DNA of 9,911 nucleotides from NCBI GenBank assembly GCA_030595585.1, contig JAUVCY010000041.1, positions 1 through 9,911 of the forward strand, given 5' to 3'. This stretch comes from Thermoplasmatota archaeon. Its GTDB lineage: Archaea > Thermoplasmatota > Penumbrarchaeia > Penumbrarchaeales > Penumbrarchaeaceae. Under the pieces are notes generated by a model. It made no database searches. It was not told the DNA's origin and saw only the letters and a list, made by a program, of their open reading frames with translations. The translations under genes were made by a program, and so were the position numbers. Below, piece after piece: positions 1 through 8,700 of this stretch (positions are counted from its first letter, which is position 1; every line of letters starts with the position of its first letter).

Positions 1-29
1 GCAACCACCTATCTTTTTCGGTCAGTCAC

Positions 30-42
30 TATTTAAAGAAAA
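30..42 (-). promoter_or_regulatory. Probable archaeal promoter of a gene beyond the left edge
   Basis: On the minus strand the sequence TTTTCTTTAAATAG contains a TATA-like TTTAAATA (30-37) preceded by a pyrimidine-rich stretch. About 20-25 bases further on, at 5-10, lies AGGTGG, which resembles a ribosome binding site. Together with the terminator just upstream, this suggests a new minus-strand transcription unit whose coding region begins left of base 1. The TATA core is nearly palindromic, so direction rests on context. The gene itself is not visible. Confidence 0.45.
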
Positions 43-75
43 CAACGACTGGATAGTTTGAATTTCCTATAGGAT

Positions 76-110
76 AAAAAAAGGGGGGAGGCGAGATAAC
101 GCCTCCCCCC
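76..110 (-). terminator. Hairpin plus T-tract terminator of the 1800-residue surface gene
   Basis: Bases 83-93 pair perfectly with 100-110, giving an 11-bp GC-rich stem with a six-base loop. On the minus strand the stem is followed directly by seven T (76-82). It begins 17 bases after the stop codon at 128-130. No T-run follows on the plus strand, so it is directional. Archaeal termination depends mainly on T-tracts, so this bacterial-looking form may also protect the 3' end of the transcript. Confidence 0.85.
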
Positions 111-127
111 GGGATCCATTTACCGCA

Positions 128-3100
128 TCACTGAGGTGGTGCTGGAGCCTCTATGGGTGGGGCCTCCATCTTGGGAGCGGTCTCCACCTTCTTGTAGAGG
201 TGGGGGAACTCCTTCTCGGGGAACTCCTCCTCCACCGTCTTGACCTTCGTTGCGAACATCACGATCACCACGACGATTATCAGCACCAGGATCGCCAGTG
301 CGATGGCGATCATGAGGTACATTCCGGAGCTGTCATCCTCCTCCTCGTCAGCATCGGCCACCGTCGGGTTCCTCCGATCTCCCTGCAGGTACTCCTCCAT
401 ATTGGAATCCCCGTCCTCATCCGGGTCCAGCTGTGCGTTGTCCGTTCCCGTGGGGTCGAATTCATATTTCAACTCGTAGTTATCGGGGAGGCCATCGCCA
501 TCTGTATCCGAATCCAATGGATCGGTCCCATACTCCATCTCAAGGATGTTTATGATCAGATCGCCGTCGGGGTCACCGTTCCTGTCATCCACCGTCGGAT
601 TCAGGCCCATGGAATTCTCCCACACATCGGGCATGCCGTCGCCATCAGTGTCGAACATGGGGTCCTTCTCCATAACGGACACGATGAACCATTCAACTGC
701 AGAGTTGTTGCTCGAGTCATAGCAGGTCAGGGTTATATTGTACTCGCCTGCGTCAACAAAGCTCCTGGAGAAGCCTGTGCCGGTGTAAACCTCATCTTTC
801 ACCCTCCACTCATATTTCACGATCCCGATGTTATCATAGGAACCCGCGTCCTTGAAGATGAGAAGTGAGTCCTCGTACACCTGTGCGTCCGACGGGGTCA
901 TGACCACCGGTGCGTCCAGGTCCATCGCCTCGATCTCGTACTCTGCCATACCATAGTTCCCCATGCCGTCCTCGACCTCCAGGGTCAAGGTCAGGGTGCC
1001 CAGTATCGCGATGAGATCGTATGTGAAATTCTTCTCCGTCCCGGTGACCTCGGTACCATCGGGCAGGATAAGGGTCCAGAGGTAGCTTACGATCTCCATA
1101 TTATCGGTGCCGATCGCGGTCATATCGAGCAGGTCCTCGGAACCTATTGTTTCCGGTACCTCCGCGAGGGCCACCGGCGGCTCGGTGTCGATCACATCGA
1201 TCTCGAAGACCAATGCGGCTCCGGGGTTTGTATCGTCGGAAACCGTAAGGGTTACCTCGTAGAGGCCCGCCTCCTCGAAGGTGTAGTTCACGCTCTCCCC
1301 CGAGAGGATGACCGGCGTGCCGTCCATCTCGGTGAACGTCCACGTCCACCCGACGATGCCTACATTGTCCAAGGAAAGGCTTGCATCCATGGTGAACTCC
1401 ACTCCCTGATATACTTCATCAGGCAGGTCCACCATTGGGACCGGCGCCTCGTCGTCAATGATCTCCACCTCGACCTCGTCTGTGGTTATCTCGTTCGTGG
1501 ATGTGTCCACTATGACGAAATGGTAGAGCATGTCACCGGCCATATCGTTGGGAACGGTGACGGTACCGGAATAGCCAAATACACTCCTCGTGCCCACGTC
1601 AAGGGCCATGCTCATCTCCTCGGCACCAGGCATGGTGTAGTATGCCATGACCGAACCGATAGCGACATTATCGGAAACGTTGACCATGAACATGTAATCG
1701 TCCCCGGTGGTCGCAATGCCCATTGTCGAGTCCGGCGCATTGGAGAGGTCCTCGATCATCTCTGGAAGGTCGTTGTCCATCACTCCGATGGTGATCCAAC
1801 CGATCGCCTGCATGTTGGACTCATCGTCCGAGGCAACCACCTTGAAGTGAAGGTCCAATAGGCTGTCAGGCACCATGATGGTGAAGGTATATGAGCTCGC
1901 GGCGTTCTCCGCGGCAGCGACCATCGGATCCACTGGCTCCTCATCGCCGATATAATAGTACACCCGGGCGTAGGAGAGGAGCGTATCGTCCCTCACCGTT
2001 GCCGTAATGACGTATTCGTCACCCGTGTAGGCGTTATCGTCGAATGTCAGGTCCTCTATCATCGGGGGGGCGATATCCTTTACCTCCACAGTCTTCAGAA
2101 GCGTCTCATCGGTCATTCCCAGCCAATCCTCTGCATCGAACTTGTAGTAGAGGGAACATGGCTGGCCAGGCAGTACGATATCGTAGTAGTACTGACCCGA
2201 TCCCAGCTCGATCATATCGACCTTGATCTCGTTTGGATCAAGGGAGGTGCTGTAGGTGAGCTCGAACGTATCCAGTTCGATATTGTCCGTACAGAGGACC
2301 TTGAACTGGTAATCGGCTCCCGCGTTCCCGTACAGAGGGCTCATATCGGAGAATATCTCGGGTCTATCGTTATCGGAGGGCATCATCGTGGAGTTCGCGG
2401 TCCAGATCAGGTTCCCGGAGGTGTCCGCAACCGTAAAATTGTAGGTGATGCCGGACATCGTATGCCTGTAGCCCAGATTCCAGTAGAAATCAGTCGATAT
2501 GGGATCGAACATCATCGGATATGGTGGAAGGGAATACCCATCGAGGTAGTCAGCATAGAGGTACACCTCGCCTACCTCGATATTGTCCGATACATCTATG
2601 GTGACGTTGAACAGATCACCTGTTGTGGGGCTCAGCGTAAGGTCATAGTGGTATTCCGGGAAGTCGTTGTCAACGATATCGACCTCGAGATCGTAGGTCC
2701 CCCACTGAGTCTGATTATCCAGGGCAGATACCGTGAACTCCAAAGGTCCAAGGGTATGGGGTATGTCCACGATACCCGATCTGTAAACACTGTACGTATC
2801 ATTGTACGTCAGTGTCTCGTTCGTGGAGGTATCCCAGCCGTCCCAGGTGTAATCCACATACACATTTACGACCTCCTCCCCGTCCCAGTTATCCCACACC
2901 GATAGGTTCAGCATGGTCGGATCGCCGGTGGTTGGCTGCTCAGTATATATCCCAGTGAGCTCGGGGCCGTCGTTATCGGAGATCGTTATGTTTACCTCAC
3001 TATGGCTGTAGTAGTTCTCCTTGACATCGCGTCCGGAGAGCTTGTAATGCATCCAGGTCGCGCCTGAGTACCACACGTTGATGGTCCCGGTGAATGTGCC

Positions 3101-5530
3101 GATCGTTGCTGTCTCCGTCAAGGTAGTATTGTAATGAGATCCCGTATCCCCGTACCAGTACTCGACATAGCACATGGATATGCCGATATTATCTGTGAGC
3201 GAGATGCTCGCTGTGAACGGATCGCCGGTCGTCGCCGCAGTATCGGAGTTATCAGACACGAACACCGGAGGTACGACATCCGGAATATCCTTCTTGTACT
3301 TCGTGAGGAAAACATCATAGTATCCATTGCGCGAGGAGTCCCTTGCAAGATATGTTGGGAAATTGGACGAGTATGTTGAGCCCATGACGTATGCGTTGGT
3401 ATCGGAGTCTACCGCGATACCATAGCCATAATCATCACTGCTGCCGCCCAGATAGGTGGACTCCATCAATTTCGTACCATCGTCCGACAATTTTGTATAT
3501 ACTGCGTCATAACCGCCCGCTTTTGATCCCTGCAGGGCATACTTGGTGTCGTAGTTCGAGGAGTATGTGTGGCCTGTGATGTATGCATATCCGTCAGAAT
3601 CCACTGCAAGAGGACTTCCCCTCGCAGGATACCTGGACCCCTGGTTCATATATTCCTGCGACGATCCTCCGATATAGGTGGAATAAGACAGGGTCGAGAA
3701 AGGTATGGTTGCCGAGGCGTCGAACTTGGTCACGAAGAAATCATAGCTTCCTCCCCTGCTTGTCTGGAATGCTCCGGATGTTGTGGGGAACGTTGATTGG
3801 GTTATACCGGCCACGTATACGTTGCCGTCAGAATCCAGAGCGATCCCAAAACCGCGGTCATACGACGAACCGCCAAGCATGGTGGAATAGGGAATGGAAG
3901 AGGTGCCAGAGCTTTCCGTGTCTATTACGGTCATGTAGGCATCTGCATAACCACCGTTCGGCGTGGTATCGTATGCGCCCGACGTTCTGGGCCAGTAGTT
4001 GTAAGAGCTGGAATACCCGTACACGTAGCCGGTGATATAGGCTTTCCCGTCGCCGTCACAGACGATGTCGGAAGCGACATCCGGATAGGAACCGCTATAA
4101 GTTGAGTACCTGTATCCGCCGATAAATGTGGAATACATCAGGGAGGACCCGGCTGAGTTGAATTTTGACACGAATACATCCACATATGATGATGAGCTGT
4201 AACTTATGGACGATCTATATGCATTCCTCATCGGGAAATTGGAGGACGAGGTCATTCCGCAAACGTATGCATAACCATCCGAATCCACATCGACGCCAAA
4301 GCACCAATCGTAATATCTACCGCCCAGGTATGTCGAGTATACGAGGGAGTTCCCTGCGGAACTGAGTTTGGTCACGAAACCATCCCTTGAATATCCCCTT
4401 CCAGTTCGATAAAGTGCGCTACCTGTGGTAGGATAATTAGACCAGCTGTATCCATAGGTCTCGCCGACGACATATGCGTTCCCGCTGGAATCGACTGCGA
4501 TGTCATACGCATAATCGCTGTAGCTCCCACCGATGAATGTGGAATATGTGAGTGTGCCACTTGCAGAGTATTTCGATACGAACACATCATAGCCTGAAAC
4601 GGAGCTATCGTATGCCCCTAATGTGGGGAAATCGGACGACTGTGTGTACCCGGTGATGATCGGGTTCCCCGATGAGTCCAGGTCAATAGCATATCCGTAA
4701 TCATAATACCAGCCGCCATGGTAGGTCGACCAGAGGTACGGATCGATCACGGCGCCCCTGCTCTCATCGTAATCGTAAAGAACGAACGTGTAGGATGATC
4801 CATCGATCACCTTGAACGATCCATCGATCACCTCGCCGGACCCATCGTTATAGTAGATCAAAAGATCGGAGTCCTCCACCCTTTTCTCCCCGTCCACACC
4901 GATCACGAGGGTTCTGTCCTCGACCTTCAGAGAATCATGTCCATCCACCTGTATCACGATCTCAGCGGGATCGGCAAAGGGCTCGAGTATGAACTCGTAC
5001 TTCGCCCCCTCATCGGTGAATGCATAGGAAAGGTCAATGCCATTCCAGATCTCCCTGTAGATCGCCCCCTCGTAGTTGTCCACATCTGCGGCCCACCTGC
5101 TCTCGTCATCTCCAAGGAAATAATTGTTGTTGTGGGAGAGCTCGTCCACGCCCATGGGTTCAACCACTGCAGCGTCTTCGAAGGTGAATGAGATCACATC
5201 ACCACCATTGGGGACCATCCTCGTATCTCCCAGAAGGGTAACCTCTTCGATCGGAGGGTTCATGAGGTTGTAGTACACCTTGCTCTGCCCAAGTCCAATG
5301 TTCCCAAAGGAGGAATCCCCAATGAACGAGAACACATCGTTCCACTGTCCCTTGTTCTCCGTGAAGTATCCTCCCATGGCATCTGCCATGTCAACATCGT
5401 TAACATCGAAGATCTCGGTAGTCTCGAGTACCTCCGTATCGGACACTTGGGGAGTCCCCCCGGCCATGACCGAAATTCCAGAAAACAAAAAGGCTAGCAC
5501 AATAAACATCGATAGATATCTCTTTACCAT
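128..5530 (-). CDS. Giant membrane-anchored surface protein: SBBP beta-propeller on an Ig/PKD stalk with calcium motifs
   Basis: A secreted 1800-residue protein held by one C-terminal helix, most of it outside the cell. A signal peptide covers about residues 1-23. Residues 50-265 (starting GGYFTENKGQW) look like the N-terminal domain commonly found in SBBP-repeat proteins. Residues 268-750 hold seven SBBP repeats, each opening with a form of STYxGG and followed by a D-S/D-x-G strand turn, which fits a seven-bladed propeller. Residues 752-1358 hold six Ig-like domains, most with a TGD motif and DNDxPE-type linkers. Residues 1359-1621 hold three PKD-like domains. Residues 1627-1710 carry four Asp-rich motifs (DTDGDG type) resembling thrombospondin type 3 calcium sites. 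A membrane helix (about 1737-1760) and a charged, Pro-rich 40-residue tail follow. The start is supported by GGTGAT three bases upstream and by the signal peptide. The role is unknown; adhesion or ligand binding is inferred from the architecture. No catalytic motif was seen. Confidence 0.95.
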   Translation of the reverse strand: MVKRYLSMFIVLAFLFSGISVMAGGTPQVSDTEVLETTEIFDVNDVDMADAMGGYFTENKGQWNDVFSFIGDSSFGNIGLGQSKVYYNLMNPPIEEVTLLGDTRMVPNGGDVISFTFEDAAVVEPMGVDELSHNNNYFLGDDESRWAADVDNYEGAIYREIWNGIDLSYAFTDEGAKYEFILEPFADPAEIVIQVDGHDSLKVEDRTLVIGVDGEKRVEDSDLLIYYNDGSGEVIDGSFKVIDGSSYTFVLYDYDESRGAVIDPYLWSTYHGGWYYDYGYAIDLDSSGNPIITGYTQSSDFPTLGAYDSSVSGYDVFVSKYSASGTLTYSTFIGGSYSDYAYDIAVDSSGNAYVVGETYGYSWSNYPTTGSALYRTGRGYSRDGFVTKLSSAGNSLVYSTYLGGRYYDWCFGVDVDSDGYAYVCGMTSSSNFPMRNAYRSSISYSSSSYVDVFVSKFNSAGSSLMYSTFIGGYRYSTYSGSYPDVASDIVCDGDGKAYITGYVYGYSSSYNYWPRTSGAYDTTPNGGYADAYMTVIDTESSGTSSIPYSTMLGGSSYDRGFGIALDSDGNVYVAGITQSTFPTTSGAFQTSRGGSYDFFVTKFDASATIPFSTLSYSTYIGGSSQEYMNQGSRYPARGSPLAVDSDGYAYITGHTYSSNYDTKYALQGSKAGGYDAVYTKLSDDGTKLMESTYLGGSSDDYGYGIAVDSDTNAYVMGSTYSSNFPTYLARDSSRNGYYDVFLTKYKKDIPDVVPPVFVSDNSDTAATTGDPFTASISLTDNIGISMCYVEYWYGDTGSHYNTTLTETATIGTFTGTINVWYSGATWMHYKLSGRDVKENYYSHSEVNITISDNDGPELTGIYTEQPTTGDPTMLNLSVWDNWDGEEVVNVYVDYTWDGWDTSTNETLTYNDTYSVYRSGIVDIPHTLGPLEFTVSALDNQTQWGTYDLEVDIVDNDFPEYHYDLTLSPTTGDLFNVTIDVSDNIEVGEVYLYADYLDGYSLPPYPMMFDPISTDFYWNLGYRHTMSGITYNFTVADTSGNLIWTANSTMMPSDNDRPEIFSDMSPLYGNAGADYQFKVLCTDNIELDTFELTYSTSLDPNEIKVDMIELGSGQYYYDIVLPGQPCSLYYKFDAEDWLGMTDETLLKTVEVKDIAPPMIEDLTFDDNAYTGDEYVITATVRDDTLLSYARVYYYIGDEEPVDPMVAAAENAASSYTFTIMVPDSLLDLHFKVVASDDESNMQAIGWITIGVMDNDLPEMIEDLSNAPDSTMGIATTGDDYMFMVNVSDNVAIGSVMAYYTMPGAEEMSMALDVGTRSVFGYSGTVTVPNDMAGDMLYHFVIVDTSTNEITTDEVEVEIIDDEAPVPMVDLPDEVYQGVEFTMDASLSLDNVGIVGWTWTFTEMDGTPVILSGESVNYTFEEAGLYEVTLTVSDDTNPGAALVFEIDVIDTEPPVALAEVPETIGSEDLLDMTAIGTDNMEIVSYLWTLILPDGTEVTGTEKNFTYDLIAILGTLTLTLEVEDGMGNYGMAEYEIEAMDLDAPVVMTPSDAQVYEDSLLIFKDAGSYDNIGIVKYEWRVKDEVYTGTGFSRSFVDAGEYNITLTCYDSSNNSAVEWFIVSVMEKDPMFDTDGDGMPDVWENSMGLNPTVDDRNGDPDGDLIINILEMEYGTDPLDSDTDGDGLPDNYELKYEFDPTGTDNAQLDPDEDGDSNMEEYLQGDRRNPTVADADEEEDDSSGMYLMIAIALAILVLIIVVVIVMFATKVKTVEEEFPEKEFPHLYKKVETAPKMEAPPIEAPAPPQ
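3281..4729 (-). repeat. Seven SBBP propeller repeats within the surface protein
   Basis: Seven degenerate protein repeats of about 60-82 residues start at residues 268, 330, 399, 467, 549, 617 and 691 of the 1800-residue protein. Each begins with STY/STF/STM-x-GG, then a strand ending in D-S/D-x-G/N, then a Y-V-x-G strand. Seven copies suit one closed seven-bladed propeller. Blades 4 and 6 are longer, with inserts after the GG motif. Blade 3 has two cysteines (410 and 424) on neighbouring strands. Confidence 0.85.
4797..4833. repeat. Short direct repeat, 16 bp with 21-bp period
   Basis: The 16-base unit GATCCATCGATCACCT occurs at 4797-4812 and again at 4818-4833. The period of seven codons keeps the reading frame, and the repeat encodes VIDGS twice (residues 234-238 and 241-245). 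It looks like a small in-frame duplication in the N-terminal domain of the surface protein. Confidence 0.8.
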
Positions 5531-5533
5531 CTT

Positions 5534-5540
5534 ATCACCC
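5534..5540 (-). promoter_or_regulatory. Ribosome binding site of the 1800-residue surface gene
   Basis: The minus strand reads GGGTGATAAGATG, so GGTGAT lies three bases before the ATG. GGTGAT is complementary to the usual 3' end of archaeal 16S rRNA. It fixes the start at 5530. Confidence 0.8.
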
Positions 5541-5558
5541 GACCGTCTACACTGGTTG

Positions 5559-5579
5559 GGGGAAAATATCCCCTATAGG
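5559..5579 (-). promoter_or_regulatory. Leader hairpin and CCTATAGG palindrome
   Basis: In the probable 5' leader of the surface gene, bases 5559-5563 can pair with 5569-5573 (GGGGA with TCCCC, five-base loop). This overlaps the palindrome CCTATAGG at 5572-5579. The same eight bases recur at 66-73, next to the promoter of the next gene. The element could be an operator or an RNA structure in the leader. No function is established. Confidence 0.35.
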
Positions 5580-5606
5580 AAACTGCAGAGTTCAAGTTAC
5601 TTCTAA

Positions 5607-5621
5607 TTATATAAAACTTTG
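5607..5621 (-). promoter_or_regulatory. Archaeal TATA box and BRE of the surface gene
   Basis: The minus strand reads CAAAGTTTTATATAATT: a strong TATA box (TTTTATATAA, 5607-5616) directly preceded by a CAAAG that fits a B-recognition element (5617-5621). Initiation about 25 bases downstream would fall near 5585-5590 and leave a leader of about 55-60 bases. This is the best promoter in the window and argues that the gene is transcribed independently of the peptidase gene before it. Confidence 0.7.
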
Positions 5622-5664
5622 TTAATGGAGTAGCAAACAGGATAAATACAAGGGAAAAGCGGGC

Positions 5665-5697
5665 CTGGACCGGACCCTTGGGAGAGCCTCGGTCCAG
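5665..5697 (-). terminator. Possible terminator hairpin after the peptidase gene
   Basis: CTGGACCG (5665-5672) and CGGTCCAG (5690-5697) form a perfect 8-bp inverted repeat with a 17-base spacer. It starts 26 bases after the peptidase stop codon. On the minus strand a short run of four T (5655-5658) follows six bases below the stem. The position fits a transcript end, but the T-tract is weak. Confidence 0.4.
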
Positions 5698-5723
5698 ATG
5701 GCGAAAATGACCGATCGAAATGC

Positions 5724-8700
5724 TCAGTTCTGAAGGTGCTCCGGAAGGGGTATCACATCGCCCTGGACCACGTGCCCTATCTGGTCTTGGCCCCCGTTCT
5801 CCACGCCGCCGGCATGGGGGGGTAGAAGTTGATCTGCGGGCCTGTGGGGAAGGTGGCTCCTTCCGTGGTGGCCGTTCGGCATCCGGGGCTGGTTCCTCCT
5901 TTTCATGATGACCGCAACCTGTATGAGGAAGAATACGAGCAGGACCAATATGAACAGGCCTCCGAGCAGTGCCATGAGGGGGATCTCCGATCCCTGCTGC
6001 TCCTGTGCAACATCCTCCGCACCTTTCCATACGGTGACCTCGACCGTTTTGCTCTGTTCATTTCCGGCATGGTCCTTTACCCATCCAGTCACCGTGTACG
6101 TGCCCGCTTCGTCAAAACCGTGGACGAACTCTCCGTAGCCTGACCATGAGGTCGTCTCGCCATCACCGAAGTCCATTCTGTAGAATGCGATCCCGCCGGT
6201 ATCCAGGGAACTGGTCATATCGAACGTGATGTTGTCCTGGACCTCCACAGTGCTATTGTCCAGGAGCCACATCACGGATATGTGGCCTGTCGGTTGAACG
6301 CTGTCCATCTTCAGGTCGATGGTCCTGGGGTCCATCGCATTTCCTGCGCTGTCCACGGCACTGTACTGGAGGACGTGGATGCCCTCCCTGACGGCGATGG
6401 GTGACCGGTATAACGTCCACTCCTCGTAATCCCAGCTGTAGGAGATCGAGACCGGGGAACCCACGCTTCCGGAGGATACGTCCACGAGGGATATCTCAAC
6501 CTCGGAGGAGCGGTACCAACCGTCGATCGGCACGTCATCTATCTGATGCTCTACCTTGGGCCTCAGGGAATCTATCAGGACCCTGAAGTGAAGTGGGTCT
6601 GCGGAATTTCCGGCCCTGTCCTTTCCGTAGACGATTATCTCGCTCTCCCCCTGTCCAATAGTAATATCTCCCTTGTGGTCCAGAGGCTCCCCGCCGTTCA
6701 CGGTGTAGGTGATATCGACGTTGTTCTCATCCGACCACAATGTAAGGGTGGGGAGGATGCTGAGCCACCTTGAGGAGTTCTCAACGCTGTACTGGAACTT
6801 GTCGAAATGCCCAAAGAGGGTGGGCGATCCCGTATCCACCCTGAACTGATAGCGCAGTTCGGGGGCACTGTTGCCCGCCTGATCATGGGCGGTGATCCTG
6901 ACCTCATGATCCCCTGGCATTATATCCAACGGGAGATCGTAAAGGAGAGTGGACCCTCCGTCAAGTGAATAGTAAATGTCTGCATTGTCCTCGGTGGACA
7001 GGGTTATCCTCGGCAGGCTTACATACCAGCCGCCCTCCCCGTCCGGCTCCGCGGGATATACGTTGACCAGTACCTCGGGAGCGGTGCTATCCACCATGAA
7101 CTCCCTCTCCCTCATCATCTCCCTGTTTCCCGCCTGATCTATGGCATACCAGACGATGGAGCTTGTACCCTCCGGGGCGGTGAGCGGTTCAGTATAGATG
7201 GTGAAGTCGCGGTTCCCCCACGTGTAGAAGATGTCCGAATATAGGTGTGTGGTATAGAGGAACACATTGGGCGGTGAGGTATACCACTCGCCCTCATCCA
7301 GTTCCGGATCGATATCTATGGATGAGCGGGGCGTGCTCAGGTCCACCTTGAGCTGAAAGTAACGCTTCTTCTCCACGTTATCCCTTGTATCCTCGGACCA
7401 GTAGGATACGTTGTAGATGCCTTCCGGGACGTAGACCGGCCCGGAGTACTCCATGATGTCCCCTGAATTGAACTGGTAGAACTTGGTGGCGCCGGCTTCG
7501 GTGGTGAGGGTGATCTTGGGCGAGTTCACATACCAACCATCCTCTCCATCGGGCGATCCAGGCTGTATGAAGGCCTCGGTAATGGGAGGGTCCAGGTCCA
7601 GGATGTCAAGGGAGAGTGAGTATTCGCTTGACTGCGACGACGATAGGATGAGCTGGAACGTATCGAACTTTGTACCCCATTCCGTGAGATCGTACTTGAC
7701 CGTGTCCCCGGAGAAGCTCAGCATGCGGACGCTCCTGGGAGCGGAGCTCTCCTCGTACAGTGCGACGTCGGGAGTTCCCGAGGGGATGGTGATCCTGAGG
7801 CGGTATTCCTCATTTGGGTCGGGTGGGGAGGAGAAACGGAGCGACACCACTCCGTATGAATTGAGGTTCCCGCTGCGGGAGAGTTGTAGGCCGTTATAGC
7901 TCGCCTGCAGATTGGTTGCGAGGGAATAGCCGCTGAAGGTCTTGACCTCGTAGGCGAACTCCTTATCCTCTCCTGCATGATCGTCGTTGACCCTTGTGGC
8001 CACCTTCCACTTCTGGAACGTCGAGTCGAAACGATCCGAAAACCCAAGCGTTGTGAGGGCGGAGTTGACGCCGCTGGTCCCGCGCTGGCTCGCCCTGACC
8101 AGGGCCCTGGTGTAGTTCCTTCCGCCGTAATGCTCCATCATGTACAGGGCGTACATGAAGCTCGACCCGTAGTAGACGACGTTGCTCTGGAACGTGTTGT
8201 CGGATATGATCAGCGAGACCGTGGGATAATATTTCAGATAATATACGGCGTGCTGGCCAACGACGGAGTCCAGCCCGTAGGTCAGGTATGCGGAGAGGTC
8301 CGCGAACCCCTCGTCGATCCAGAGGTACTCGTAGGGGTCGTACTGCCTGTGAATATAGTGCTGAAACTCGTGGGTTATGATGACGCCTGCCCAGTTCAGG
8401 TCCGCCCTGTCCACGAAGAAATGGTGGGTTCCGGGCTGATAATAGCCCCCAATGCCGCTCTGACCGTCGATGTTGTAGACGTAGAACACCACGTCGTCCA
8501 CCTTGTCCAGGGGGTCGAAGTAATCCTTTGACCTCCCATATGAGATGTTTACGAAATCATCGCAGAACCTCTTGAGGAGGTCCCACTCGCTGGAGGAGAG
8601 GTCTCCCGCATCCGTATCCACGTAGGCCTCCAGTATCGAATATGAATAGTACAGCTCGTAGGTCCTTCTCGTCGGAGAGGAGGATAGGCCCTGGACCTCA

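Noticed and set aside
200..868. A 222-codon open frame on the plus strand
   Set aside because: It lies wholly opposite the PKD and calcium-motif part of the surface gene, has no ribosome binding site or promoter, and encodes a His/Val/Ile-rich sequence typical of an antisense shadow.
3281..4729. Repetitive region considered as a DNA tandem repeat or CRISPR-like array
   Set aside because: The periodicity is at the protein level with variable unit length and diverged DNA; there are no identical direct repeats separated by unique spacers.
5524..6030. A 168-codon minus-strand frame bridging the peptidase 3' end and the surface gene start
   Set aside because: It overlaps the peptidase membrane helix and tail in another frame, runs through the promoter and leader of the next gene, and its Pro/Arg-rich sequence is what GC-rich out-of-frame reading gives.
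7977..8531. A 184-codon plus-strand open frame
   Set aside because: It is opposite the strongly supported HEFQH peptidase domain; no start signals and no recognisable domain.
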